This document shows positions 9,655 through 21,767 of a stretch of DNA of 64,000 nt, piece by piece. Every line of letters begins with the position of its first letter. Position 1 is the stretch's first letter. This DNA comes from Erpobdella octoculata (lineage: Eukaryota > Annelida > Clitellata > Hirudinida > Erpobdellidae). The DNA is taken from positions 31,403,093 through 31,467,092 of the forward strand of contig OZ022238.1 of NCBI GenBank assembly GCA_963978895.1, in the 5' to 3' direction. A program made the position numbers and the translations under genes. The notes beneath the pieces were generated by a model. That model worked only from the letters and a program-made list of their open reading frames with translations. It had not been told where the DNA came from and made no database searches.

Positions 9655-10276
9655 TTTCTATCTGTTGCATTTTCCTATGAAGAAGACATAATTGCACCTC
9701 TTTGTTTTTACATTATAACGTTTTAAAATAATTTTTAAAAAATATTCTAAATAGCCTACAACCTATCCTCAGATCTACCAAATGTACACAAAAACTTACA
9801 TTAAAATCGGTTCAGCTTTTCTTACATTCATAATATAAACGTTTTTTTTGTCCGCGTTTAATATTAAATAAAAGTTTATTATTTTGTGTAGTTTTTTAAT
9901 TAATATGATGTAAATCCAACACACTAGTGTACATTGGCATGGTCATTTGAGTTTGAAGATTCTCTAAGCTGCATTTAAAAAATCTTTGCCCCCTCCAAAA
10001 ATTTTGCTGAATCTCTCAGTATCCTCAACCCAACTCTCCCCGTTCATCAGCTACTTTTTAGAAGGCAAAAGACTATAGAGTTTAAGAAACATTTATGAAA
10101 CTGAACATCCGACATCCTGGTCATCAGCTATTTTTTGGAGACAAATGTATAGATTTGTTAGAAAATTTGTGCAGAAAAATTTTGCCCCCCCCTTCTAGTA
10201 ATTGCTGAAATGACGCTACTGGTTTTGTGGGGTTCAGTACCCATATGAAAAATGTTCCTTGCTTGCATTTTTCCAG
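9652..10276. other. No gene recognised
   Basis: AT-rich sequence without a convincing frame. A ttgccccccccttct run near 10185 may be transposon-derived. Confidence 0.5.
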
Positions 10277-10604
10277 AACTATTACTTTTTCAAGAACTAT
10301 TACTTTTTCAAGAACTATTACTATTTCAAGAACTATTACTTTTTAAAGAATTATTACTTTTTCAAAAACTATTACTTTTTCAAGAACTATTACTTTTTCA
10401 AGAACTATTACTTTTTCAAGAACTATTACTTTTTCAAGAACTATTACTTTTTCAAGAACTATTACTTTTTCAAGAACTATTACTTTTTCAAGAACTATTA
10501 CTTTTTCAAGAACTATTACTTTTTCAAGAACTATTACTTATTCAAGAACTATTACTTTTTCAAGAACTATTACTTTTTCAAGAACTATTACTTTTTCAAG
10601 AAAT
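10277..10604. repeat. 18-bp minisatellite, about 18 units
   Basis: Unit ttactttttcaagaacta repeated with few changes (variants near 10322, 10345 and 10540). It yields a spurious LLLFQE-repeat frame. No known family. Confidence 0.95.
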
Positions 10605-10935
10605 GTTACATGTTCGAGTGTTTACTGAAATCATGGTTAGAGTGTAAAGTGGGATTCATGAGAGTGAGCTGCAGGCCAAAAAATCACGCATCATATTTGC
10701 AGCGGAGAGAGTTAAAGAATAATTAAACGTAAATGTGTTTTCTAATAAAATGTTATAGCAGAATGTAAAACTGGTCTCTGTAAAAGTTTGCGTTGATTCA
10801 AAAATCACAGAATCAGTAAGATTAATGAGCGGAGTTTGTTTCCTAAGTTAGCCTACTTGTGAGCTAAAAAAAACTATGAATACATGCTAGTAGTAACAAC
10901 TAAACTTCAACGCGCATTCTTCAGATGAGCGTAGA

Positions 10936-12204
10936 CAGGGCCAGATTAACTGTCTCGTAGGCCAAGGCACATAAACGAGTATAATATTTGTATATTTATA
11001 TATACTACTTATTGACATAAAATTGATCGACATTAGATGATAAGATGAAAATTTCAGTTGATATATTGACTCATAATTCAATGAATAAATGATACTTTAT
11101 TTTATAGTTGTAATTAATTTTTAGCAAATGTAAATTTGTAAATGTCTTATAGATGACTTATAATATCGTTCGTGAGTATCATTACTGACAGGTTTACAAT
11201 TACAATTTATAAATTATAATTGTACATTTTGTGACTTTTTATGTGCAAAGAATATTAAAATTAATGACGGAAATTATTTTAAAATTTTCTTTCGTAGGCT
11301 AAATTTTTTTCGTTGGCCAAGGCACTGTGCCTTGGTGCCTAGGCTTTAATCCGGTCCGCATATTTCTAAATGGTAGTATGCGGCAATACAGAGAGGTCGA
11401 CTAGCAGCCTAAGAGGGGCGTGGCTTGAGGTTCTGCTTTAGATATTTATGATTGCTATTCTCAATGTAGCACTAAAAAGCTATAGAACAGAGAGACGAGC
11501 TGTTTTTATATATGTTATTATATATAAAATATATCAAACCAGCTATATTAAATCAGCTACATATATAATATGGTCGCTTTTTCTTCATGTGGTTTCAACT
11601 TAAATTTAAATGTGTTTCATCCGTCAATAGCCGTATTAATTTAAGTGAAAGTCGAATCAGCTTAGCTCCTATTCAATGTCTCTGTCTAAACAAAACTTAT
11701 AATTATTTCTGATTTTTAACTCAACTATTGCAACTTTTATAATATTTAATTTATTGTTTTAACATAGGGTTCTGAAGATGGCTTTATATCGCTGGAAATG
11801 ACCAGTTAATCCTGATTGTTTTATTATTTATCTATTTTTAACTAATATTTTCTTTGATTACAATTCTCGTCACTTCAAATGGATTAAAAGGGCTTTAAAA
11901 AAACAGTTTTACTAGTGGGTAATAATGTTAATAGTAATAATAACTTGAATGTGAGGTCAAGGCATTTTACGAATTATAAAGCTTTATTCTAATTTACTCA
12001 AACTAACTTTGAATTAACTAAATCAACAATTCATATTATTTGTGACACTTATATTAATATATTTATTAATACCAACAACATAACATTGAAAATGTAGAAT
12101 TGAGTGCGATTTACGTCTAGCCTTAAACCACGCCCCTCTTAGGCTGCTAGTCGACCGCTCTGTATTGCCGCATACTACCATTTAGAAATATGCATCAGGC
12201 CCTG
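10936..12204. mobile_element. Non-autonomous hAT transposon with 8-bp target duplication
   Basis: The left end is CAGGGCCAGATTAAC and the right end, reversed, CAGGGCCTGATGC. The 8-bp sequence AGCGTAGA stands directly outside both ends (10928-10935 and 12205-12212), as expected for hAT. Inside, 11357-11430 and 12112-12197 form a roughly 70-bp inverted repeat. A second hAT-like end (ttaatccggtccg) sits at 11343-11356, so this may be two nested related elements. No transposase. Confidence 0.8.
11768..11813 (+). ncRNA. Hammerhead-like remnant (weak)
   Basis: GGGTT then CTGAAGAT, a possible short helix GGC/GCT, GGAAA, and AATCC at the end. GGGTT and AATCC can pair as stem I. The loop sizes and the GAAA junction are irregular. 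It may be a decayed PLE terminus caught inside the hAT element. Confidence 0.25.
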
Positions 12205-12689
12205 AGCGTAGAGCACGGCTCTCAGTTTTCCTCTAACAACTCGAACATGTAAAATGGATGATGAAACCATTGATTTGCTGAATCCAATTTTGATCAAAAA
12301 GTTATCGAGCCATAAGATCAATGTAGTTTTTAGTGAAATAGGTCAGCATATTTTAAAATACAAGTTAGGAAAATTTTAACTTAAAAATTAGTTTGCGCCC
12401 ATCACTGAATATTAATAAGTCAGGCACAAAAATAGACAGAGACCGATAACTTTTAAAAAAGTTTAGCTAGTTGGTTTTTTTTTAATATGTAGCCAGTTTT
12501 TTTTTTAATTTTGTTCTGGATATTATAATGCTCTAAACAATGTCACAAGTTTTTAAAAAAATACTTTTTAGGGCATTTCGATAATCAAGTTGGACATGAT
12601 TGGCATAATATGAGAATATAATATTAATAACAGTCAAGTTCAAGATATGTATTAAAAAACATTTTTACACATGGATGTAAACTAGTAAA

Positions 12690-12990
12690 ACAAACCATTT
12701 TAATGAACACAACATTAGAAGCTAACCCTCATTTTGCTAACATTAATTAATTACACAGCTCCAATAAAACATAACAAATGTATAAGTTAAAATTTTAAAA
12801 CAACCATTTTAATATGCACAACATTAGAAGCTATCCCTCATTATGCTAACATTAATTAATTACACAGCAAATTAATTAAAATTTTAAAACAAACTACTTA
12901 ATATGCAACACATTGGAAGCCAATCCTCATTTTGCTAACATTAATTAATTACTCAACTTCAATAAAACATAACAAATGTATTAGTATTTT
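12690..12990. repeat. Three tandem copies of an about 100-bp unit
   Basis: The phrase gctaacattaattaatta occurs three times (about 12736, 12845 and 12936), each preceded by an acaacattagaagc-like block and a ccattttaat-like block. Confidence 0.75.
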
Positions 12991-13931
12991 TGCCCAAGAA
13001 ACGTAAAAATTTTTGGCCTAGGAGGTTTTTCGCTCAGAAAAAATGAAATAATAAACCGATTTTTAAAAAAATAGATAAAACTCTCTCCATAATGAGTACC
13101 ATGTGGTGTCAAAATTTCGTAGCATTTGGTCCAGCCGTTCTCGAGTTTAGCGCTTGGCTACACATTTGTATGTGATGCTTATTATAAAAATAATAATTAA
13201 TTTAAGTGAGCACCTCGGCTACCATGGACGAAACGAAATCGTCGATGTTCTCTTCTTCACGTGAATTAATAGCAGTTTTGAAACAAAAAATAAAAAACAT
13301 TAACTTATATTTTAGTTTTTTAACATAATTCAGATTTAGAAACCATGTATTATTTCTTTATGGAGCTTCTTCGCGATTCGTAATTTGAAACTGCACTATC
13401 GCAACGGAAAACGATGGGGCCTGGAAAAAGTATTTCCAGTAAGATTTGGAGGCTGAATTTCTTATATGCTTTAGAAAAGGTACAAATGAGTCACGTCATC
13501 AAGTTAGATTTGTGAATAACTTTATAAAATTTGAATAAATCATCAAAAGATGCGTTTACGAAATTTTGTGCAGAACACTGACTTTGTGTCATGCTAATAC
13601 ATAAGCTGTTTCAAGCGAGTTTTCTCGAGTTGCTGAAAAAATAATTAAATTTGAAACCAAATAATAAGGTGATAATAGACCTATTCATTCATTAACCAAA
13701 CTATTATGTAAAACACTTCCATAGGGACCTTATTATTAGACGTGGTTGCCATAGTGCGCAAATTTTAAAGTCTTATTACCAAGTCAAAAAATAAATTTAA
13801 AAAATTTCAATGAAATTGTTTAATTTTAATTAATCATTGACATAAATTTCGTTTCAAAATAACAAAATCCTATTTTTCTAAATTTTATTTATTAGAGGTA
13901 GCCGAAGTGCAATCCGTAATATGATTCAACT

Positions 13932-13973
<42 letters not shown>

Positions 13974-16900
13974 TTAGATTGGGTATTAAACGTCAAAAAT
14001 GGCATTAAGCGCCGCCTCCGATGCCGCTGTGGCATTAGAGAAAAGAAAAATGGCATCAAGCGACGAACGAATGGTATTAAACGCCAACTAGTGGGATGCC
14101 AGGCCAAGTCGAGTTATTGCGCGCAAAATTCAAAGAGTTCTTTTGATTTTAACTTTTAAAATAAAGTTCATATAAAATTGATAACAAAAAATCTGTTAAC
14201 TATTGACTTAGGAAGGAATTTTAATATAACATTTTAGATGAAAAATTTTAGATATTTGCCGCCATAACGTTACAGCACAAGCGGGGAATTTTCCGCTAGT
14301 CACAATAGTAAATAGTAACAATAATTAAAAGTTTAGTTAATCGGTTTGATAAAGCACTCATGATGTTAGTATTAAAAGTTATAATTATTCAAATATCCTG
14401 CTTTTTGGTTAATTTACACCAGTTCTTCAATCCGAGTCTCGTCAGATGGATTGAGAGACAACTTTCTTGTTAGTATATATTATATTATTATATTTGTATT
14501 TTACTTATAGCAATTTATAAGTTTATATCTATTACTGTCTGCCATTTCTAATACTAATAATTATAGAATAGAGTAATTCCCTAATAGTGTTACTAGTTTA
14601 GCATGCTGGATTTGATTAACTAACTCAGACTGATATATTTTCAAAGTAGCAATACAAATAAAAAACCTATCTTTGTTAGAATTCTTTTTTAAACCATTTA
14701 TTTGTCATTTGAAAAAAAAAGATTCTATCTATTCAAGTGAAAAAATTAGCATTATTTCCTGGTAAGTGCTGTTAGTTCTACAGACTCCATATCATTTCTT
14801 TTCAGTTACAGTTACACATTGTTTCATAGCATATTTGAAACAAGTAATTTAGAAAACCAGATATAATAAACATATGAAAACATTCATATTAGGTAGATAT
14901 TAATAATTATAATAATGAATTTTATTTTATTTCATTTAAAAAACTTATTCCCAGGTACTTTATACAGTATGAAAAAAATAACAGAGGAGCTAAGCAGTGT
15001 TGTCAAACTCTTAATTGAATATATCTTTGAAGTTTTGCCATCAGAAGTATGAACTGTTCAACTTGAAATCAAGTGTCTCTTATTTATCTGGAACAACACA
15101 AAATTGCAACTTCAATGAATTTCTAAACATTTTTTATTTGGATTGTACTGTTTAAATAACATTACATGCTCTGAAGTGTTTGCATTTCAATTGATTCTAT
15201 GTTTTGGTCTTGTATTTGTTGTCAAAATTTGTCAACAGGTTTCTATGGATACTATATTAATATTTTGACACTTTTGCTCATTGTTCTTGCTATTTATGTC
15301 ATTTCTTCCAAAAGAATGAATAGTAGTAGCTCATGATATAGCTCATTTCTTTTAGTAATTTAGCAGCAATAGATAAGAAATTTATACATTCTTAGTATTT
15401 AAAAAGATTGATCTTTTGTTTATTTTTTCATTTCTTTTAAGATGAATTTTTTGTTGTTATTTTGCTTTTAGCAGTTGAAATAAATACAAAGTTGATTCAT
15501 TTTGATTTGTCTGTTTTGTCTGCAGGTTGTCTTGGTCTTTGTGTAGTCCTGTTATTTTCTTTGATTGTTTTACTAGTTTTCTCCAGCTGTAAGATTTTTA
15601 TCTAACCAAATAAAATAAATTTCCAAAAATGTTTTTCTTCTCTGCTCTCTACTGCTATCAGTACTTATATTTTTTAATGCATTTCTTAAATTACACATCT
15701 GTGGTTCACAAAAGCAAACTGGTTAGTATAGTTGATAGAGGTGCTTTTGAGTTTGAGGTTCCATGCTCAAATCTAATCTTTTTGTCATTTATTACTTAAG
15801 AATATCCTTATTTCAATTACGAATGAATAGTAAAACAGCTCAAATTTAACTAAAGGATAATAATTAATATGTGAAAAAGTAAGTCTAGTAAGTTAAAAAG
15901 AACAGTTTATTTCAGTATAAAAAATCATGTTATATAAAATAACAGAACAAAGTAAAAAAATTAACATAAAATTAGGGGCTTTTGTGCCTCCTATCTATTT
16001 CTAATATACTTAAAAAATGAAAAGTTCTGAATGAATAAAAAAGTTCAAGTCAACAAAGCAAGATAGAGTAAAGTTATTGTGTGGATGAATTTAAATGATT
16101 TAAGCAATATATACAGCTAAAATACCATAAATAGACATCAAATGTGATAAAAGAGCAAATTCATACTGAAAAAGCAAATTTCATCAATTTCAATGATTAA
16201 AATGCTAAACAAAGTATTTATATATACAAATCAAATGCAATAAGAAGTAGAAGGGGGAACGGACATTCAATCCCTCCGGACATTTTTCCCTTGGACATTT
16301 CCCCCCGACATTTCCCCCCGGAAATATATTTCTCTTTTATAGATTTTAACGTTATCATCAAGTAATGAATGTGTTGTTAGAAAATGGCGTTTTTGAACAT
16401 AAGAAATGTGTATGTTCCTATTCAATCTCCCTAAAAATACAATACAAAATAACATTTATATCGTGCCCTTATGAAAAAACAATTCTTTTGCAAAGGCGCG
16501 CAGTTCATCAGCATCTCCTAATCAAAAAACTTATTAAAAAGATGTCTGTAGTCTAATTTTAACTTGTTTAATGTATATAGAATGACGAACATGCACTTTC
16601 CTTCAACCTCAGTAAACGCAAATGCAATATTCAAATAGTGTTAGGTTTGAATGGTTTGAAACGAAAATTTGAGAGTTTTGTTGGTCAAGTTTGACTCAAA
16701 TGTATTTTTGTTTGTCGAGAATTTGAAAGAACGAGTAGATAAATGACAATCTTGTTGTTCAGGGTTAGAGGTTTGGCTAGAACTTCCGCATTCTCAATGC
16801 TCAGTGGGTGCCGATTTAAAGAATGACGTAATCTTAATGAGTTGCTGATTTATGCTTGACATCTTCTACACAATAATTAGAGTTTGTGCAGTTAAATTAG

Positions 16901-17435
16901 TAAAACAAAATTGATTTAAGAATTATAAAATTAAGTATTTTACCACCTCTAGACTTCACAGAAAACAGTGGGTATTTTCCCTTTTTGATTAATATAGGTA
17001 TATGAAAAAACTAGAGTTCTAAACTCGCAAAAACTCAATTTGTATTAAAATTTTTAACGTTTGCCCCAGCAAACAACTAAGAATAAAAACCAAATTTATA
17101 AGCTGTTGGTTGGCAGGACATAATCGCTTTCGGTTGGTCAAGCATATCTTACTTAGGTATAGTAATGAGATATTAATTGCGCTATTCTGATGCCCACAGA
17201 TGTCTTCGTATTTTATAATTATCTAGGTTAGATAGATAGTTGGTGTTTGGTGGGGGGTTGTTTAGTAATACGTTTAACTTTATTTATTCATTGAAAAAAA
17301 TTGAGCTCTTAGGCTGGTGGGGGAGACAGCATCCCCAATGGTGGTACCGCGCCTGAATACCCCATATGACAGGCTACCACATATCTTCGCTCCGTCTGAA
17401 TTTAGGATATAGTCGTCGTCAACATGCGACATACA
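12991..17435. other. Long stretch without a recognised gene
   Basis: AT-rich. It holds a (TAA)n run at 13935-13972, a minisatellite-like patch at 16255-16325, and a possible hAT right end ccgcgcctg near 17347. A tRNA-like patch near 15722 is too degenerate to call. This region and 18406-20607 lie upstream of the first mannosidase exon, so they are probably intronic. I found no exon for the missing upstream part. Confidence 0.5.
16255..16325. repeat. Short minisatellite of a cggacatttccccc-like unit
   Basis: Four imperfect units of about 16 bp rich in CCCC and GGACATT. It resembles in style the GGGCCCC/GACAAAA array at 34085. Confidence 0.6.
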
Positions 17436-18405
17436 GTATTCAATCAATCAATCAAATTGCATTTATATAGCGTTATTTCCGTTGTGTTCAATAGCGCTCG
17501 GTCATGAACTTATTAAACAGATGTGTTTTAAGTCCACGCCGGAAAGCTGTGAGAGAAGTAGAGTTAGTAAGAGAAGAAGGAAGGGAGTTCCAGAGTAGGA
17601 GAAAGAGCGTTTAGGGGACGTCCATTAATTATGTCAACAATTTTTAGGCAATTTGTGACCCCCTCCACATTGTCAACAACTGTCAAACTTTCAGTCACCC
17701 CCCAACAAAATTATGTCAAACAAATTTTACCCCTCCCCCCAAAAAAACCAAAAAAATAGCTAACAATATTTTATACGGGTTGCTTTTTATGCTAAAAATA
17801 GAAAAGTGTGGGATCTTATGGTTTTACATTACAATTTTAGGTCAATAAGTTTTATTTATTTAATTTATAGTTAAGAGTTAAGTTTTAAGTAGAAATCAAA
17901 ATACGACACAGTTTACGATTATCGTAAACTGTGTCGTATTTTGAATGTTTTTTTTGGGGGTAGGTAGATTCTAATTGACTGACTGGCATACAATGCATTT
18001 ATTACTTTTCTATTTTTTGATTTATTAATTCTTGTAAAAAATATATTGTTGACGTCAATTCATCTTGAACACCCGCCTCCCCCATGTCAACAATTGTCAA
18101 ACTTGTTCAAACCCCCTCCCCCCTATTTTGTTGACATAATTAATGGATGTCCCCTTAGCAAAGAATGCTTAATAGTGAAGAGTAGTGAAGACGCGAAAGT
18201 GACTTAAGAGAAGAAGAACGAAGACCAGACTTAGGAGGGATATGTATTAAATTAGTTAAGTAGAGAGGAGAAGGTCAATTTTTTTTTATACATTAATAAA
18301 CAGATTTTAATAATCACCCTAGATCTAAGTGGAAGCCAATGGAGAAGAACAAGAGATGGTGAGGTGAGAGAAGTAGGAGGTGCGGGAAACTATGAGACGT
18401 TGCAT
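17436..18405 (-). mobile_element. LINE 3' end (CR1-like), interrupted by a MITE
   Basis: Read on the minus strand, 18405-18155 then 17613-17436 match the 3' end of the plus-strand LINE at 27.8-30.2 kb: a VLLHWLPLRSR region, then WNSLPSSLTNSTSL, AFRRGLKTHLF, and a tail of ATTG repeats (17440-17460). The insertion at 17614-18154 splits the coding end. This is the C-terminal end of a LINE ORF2, truncated at its 5' side. Confidence 0.8.
17614..18154. mobile_element. PIF/Harbinger-like MITE, 541 bp
   Basis: Terminal inverted repeats of about 27 bp begin GGGGACGTCCATTAATTATG and end in the reverse complement with one change. The 3-bp target TTA is repeated on both sides (17611-17613 and 18155-18157), which suits PIF/Harbinger. 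The centre (17897-17943) is a 47-nt perfect palindrome. A partial relative lies at 31318-31435. Confidence 0.75.
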
Positions 18406-19800
18406 GAGACGTTGTATTTAAAGCCCATAGCACGATATAATGGCCCAATAATTTTTGTGGCATTCATTTAAAAGTTTTCGCGCGTTTCACCCTGTATGCG
18501 TGCATCGTTTAGCTTTGGATTTTCCCTCTAACCATCCATCCTTCAGAACTTTGTATATGATCGTGCGCTGGTGTTCGCTCTCGTATCACAGTGTTTTAAC
18601 ACATTCGTATGTGAGCGTGTGCAAGTGCGCCCTCACTGTGTAACTTTATCAGCACTGGGCGTGCTGGCATGCACGCTAGCTCTACGATGTAACAGAAATC
18701 ACCAAAAATTAATTACCATGTCAATTAAAAATTTGCTAAACACTGAGTGACAGAAGTACCTATAATTTCAAATATTTGTAAAAATACTTATATTTTTCAC
18801 CATTTAAAGTTTAGCCAGTGTAATACTGTAGTTTAACACTTTGACGTTTAACTAAAACATAAAACTAAGATAACTATTTAACATTTTTAAAATTTTCAAA
18901 ATATCACGTTTGATGAAAATCGTTAAACGTTAAATAAAAAAAATAGCTTTAGCAAGAAAATTTACAAAATACTGTAGCTTAAATTTGAAATTAAACCTTT
19001 AACTACAAAATTTAAATTTTTGATAATTAATAAAAATGTAAATATTTTGCAAATAATGAGTTTGGTTCTAAAATATCAATTGGTTAAAAAGTTATTAGCG
19101 AATTAGTAATTAAACGTTTTTATGAATGAAACAGCTAAACGTTAAGCTAGAAAACTAGAAATGCAGATTATCATTGAAATTTATCTTTTACAAAGGCTTC
19201 TAAAATTTGGTTAAAAAATTTCACTCGGTTGAAACGTTATCTGCAAAAAACCGAGCCACGAAATTCCTTAAATTTCAACCATTAACTAAATACTACTAAA
19301 TTGGTTGTAAACGTACAGCTACAAACTTCAGTTTTGAAACAATTTTTAAGACTCCGTTAAACATTTCACATGTAAAATTTTGGTAAATTATTTAAAGCAG
19401 TTGATAAGTTATTTGGGAAAAACGAATAAAATGAAGCTATTGTGAACCTAACATCTATGAACTATTGCTATTTTGACATTAAACGTTGAGCTACAAAACT
19501 GGAAATTTGGAATTATGTAGAAACATAGCAATATTTATTGCCTACAAAATTTCGTTGAAAAATCTTAATCAGTTTAAAAGATATTAACAAAATAGGAAGC
19601 AACAAAACTTAAGGCATGTTAAGTCTGAAGTGAAATTGACTTCGAGCTTCAGGTCGAGTGCATTAGTTAGACGATCTAAGTGATTTTTTTTTCGAAGCTC
19701 AAAAATTAATAGAGTAATAAGAAACGAATTATGAATAATAGTTAATAATAAGTATTTTTAAGGAGTTACTAGAAGTTCCAGCTTTTAAAAGTATTTATTT
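18406..19800. other. No gene; degenerate repeats
   Basis: From about 18840 to 19560 the block taaacgtt...agctacaaaac recurs at irregular 90-150 bp spacing (near 18845, 18915, 19000, 19110, 19300, 19490). This looks like an old decayed tandem array. No coding signal. Confidence 0.45.
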
Positions 19801-19824
19801 CTTCTTATTATTCGAAAAATGTGA

Positions 19825-20004
19825 AATCGCGCCAAAATCATAAAAGTCTTTAAATTCAAATTTTATTGGCGTTTAAATTTTTTTTTTTTGTAAATCTCTT
19901 TCAATATTAATTTTTAACAGTTTTAGATCAAAAACCGCTTTTCATATTACTTTACGCGTTCAGAACTACGTCTTTCGCCGAATGCCATTTTGTAACTTTA
20001 TCTA

Positions 20005-20081
<77 letters not shown>

Positions 20082-20180
20082 GTAATAGTAATAGTAATAG
20101 TAATAGTAATAGTAATAGTAATAATAATAGTAATAGTAATAGTAATAGTAATAATAATAATAATAATAATAATGATAATA
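19825..20180. repeat. SINE-like 3' part with (TAA)n/(TAG)n tail
   Basis: Shares aatcgcgccaaaat and gttcagaactacgt with the element at 2570-2800, then runs into about 165 bp of TAA and TAATAG triplets (20010-20175). Confidence 0.6.
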
Positions 20181-20607
20181 ATGATTCTCTGGAAGTCAAG
20201 ATTGGAACCAACTTCTTGAACTTTAACCAAATGCATCTCATTCTGATCTGAATGCTTCTCCAACACCACCTCCTGTCACAATCACATCACCAAAGTAGCA
20301 GAATTTTCCAACACATTTCAAATTCTAATCTCTCTTGTTGCAGCACATCAGGTCTTACAAAGAATCCTCCTTGGCATTTTCCACAGCAGACGTTGCTATT
20401 TTTTTTTTTTTCATTTTACTTGTAGTTCTGTTCAATCCAGTTATAACATTTGGTATAGTGTTATTTGGTTATTTTGATTATATTGTTGTGGTTTATGAAT
20501 TATCATTATTCTCATTATGTTGTAAAGGAAAAGCTCTTGGATGTGCATCTATCAATAAATATTATGCTGTCAAGGTAAAGCTCACATTTACCATTACTTT
20601 TTTGCAG

Positions 20608-20798
20608 GTCCAATTTTCTACTGTTGGGAAATATCTAAATGCTGCAAAAATGGAAATGAAAAAGAAAAAATTTGACATTCCTGGATTCATTGGGGATTTC
20701 TTACCATATAGTGATCGCAGTGATCAATATTGGAGTGGTTTTTATTCAACTCGACCTTTTTTAAAATCACTTATAAAAAAATGCCAATCAAACTTGAG
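20608..20798 (+). CDS. GH38 alpha-mannosidase, internal exon A
   Basis: A 191-bp exon between an acceptor tttttgcag and a donor GAG|gtttca. It encodes VQFSTVGKYLNAAK, then IPGFIGDFLPYSDRSDQYWS, then GFYSTRPFLKSL and ends CQSNL plus two bases of an Arg codon. The block GDF-x-PYSDR-x-x-x-YW-[ST]-G-[FY]-x-[ST]-[ST]-RPF-x-K is the hallmark of class II alpha-mannosidases, which trim mannose from N-glycans in the Golgi or lysosome. The split codon is completed exactly by the first base of the exon at 30758. The subfamily (MAN2A-like or MAN2B-like) is uncertain. Upstream exons were not found. Confidence 0.88.
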
Positions 20799-20950
20799 GT
20801 TTCATCAAAGTTGTTTTTAACATTATAATAATAATAATAATAATAATGATCGCAACGCCTATTTAGACGCTGATTTTGGTAGTTAGACGAGATTCTTTAC
20901 AGCAACGTGTAGTGAGGCGATGCAAAAAAGAAGTTAGGAGGGAGGGAAAG

Positions 20951-21060
20951 CAGTGGCGGATTAACTATGACGCAGGTGGCGCACCTGTGCCAGGGCCTCC
21001 GAGCTTGGGGGCCTACAAATTTTACAATAAAAAATTGTTTTGCAAGCGTATTCCAAAAAG
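20951..21060 (+). mobile_element. Possible hAT left end
   Basis: CAGTGGCGGATTAACTATG resembles the CAGGGGCGGATTAA start common in hAT elements, followed by a ccagggcctccgagc block. Right end not identified. Confidence 0.35.
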
Positions 21061-21317
21061 TACATTATGGACAATGATTGTTAAGTTTGTGAGTTCAAGA
21101 GTGTCACAACTATGTCTATTGGTAGTCTTTGCCGGTGGTCTCAAAGTGGGAGTGCTTGTGGAGGTTTGCAGCCAAAATGGCATAGGCTGGCGGTCTCGAT
21201 GGATGTGTGCTCATGCCTGTTTGTATGCTTGTTTGTATGCTTGAATTTCGTATTGCCATGTGCCATCGGAACAAAAGTATACCAAACTTTTTCGTTCCCA
21301 CGCTAGCCTGCCTCGCA

Positions 21318-21320
21318 ATC

Positions 21321-21382
<62 letters not shown>
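21318..21382. repeat. (TA)n tract flanked by CCCC/GGGG
   Basis: cccc(TA)n then gggg: about 60 bp of TA capped by complementary C and G runs. Confidence 0.9.
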
Positions 21383-21384
<2 letters not shown>

Positions 21385-21509
21385 GTAACAAGTCGCTTTT
21401 GAAGGCCAGCCAGATATTTTTCAGTCTTGCAGTTTGTTTGTCTTTGTTAGCGTGATTTTGACAGTTTGAGTTGTTGATATTAAATGCTCATTTTTAAACA
21501 CTGTGTTGG

Positions 21510-21766
21510 ATGTTTTTCGAGGAAACAACAAAAAACCCTGGTCGCACTGATATGGAAGCACAAGTTTCTCTTAATGGAATGGTAGATTTCTACTCAAGAG
21601 ATTTGGAGGGTCTGGGCCAAATTGAGAATGAATGGTTCCAGTGGAAATTACCGCTACAGAATCCCAAGGTTATTTCCTGCTCACCTCCCGAGATGCTGAA
21701 ATTGATGCTGCAGAATGATTTCAGTACAGCCTTCTTGAACACCTTCATTCTTCTTTGTCATTACCA
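21510..21766 (+). pseudogene. hAT transposase C-terminal fragment
   Basis: The frame includes LNGMVDFYSRDLEGLG and SPPEMLKLMLQNDFSTAF then LNTFILLCHY. The last two resemble the start of the hAT dimerisation region (P-x-x-x-L-x-F-L/M-x-x-N-D-L ... F-P-N-T-x-x-x-L-R-I) in ZMYM1/TTF-type transposases. It is cut immediately before LTIPV by the hAT end at 21768. It is a dead relic. Confidence 0.5.
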
Positions 21767-21767
21767 G

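Noticed and set aside
10277..10604. CRISPR-like regular repeat
   Set aside because: No spacers; units are directly adjacent, and the genome is eukaryotic. The same holds for 34085-34250 and 43138-43212.
10252..10726. LLLFQE and NYYFFK repeat proteins
   Set aside because: Shadow frames of an 18-bp minisatellite, without codon bias or start context.
15722..15790. tRNA-like patch with an actggttagtatagttgat region
   Set aside because: A-box-like sequence is present, but the B box is badly disrupted and no stem structure is convincing.
20002..20269. Poly-Leu and poly-Ile frames
   Set aside because: Shadow of a TAA/TAG triplet repeat.
20335..20607. Open frame reading into mannosidase exon A from the left
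   Set aside because: Low-complexity translation of intron sequence; the good acceptor at 20607 and family alignment place the exon start at 20608.
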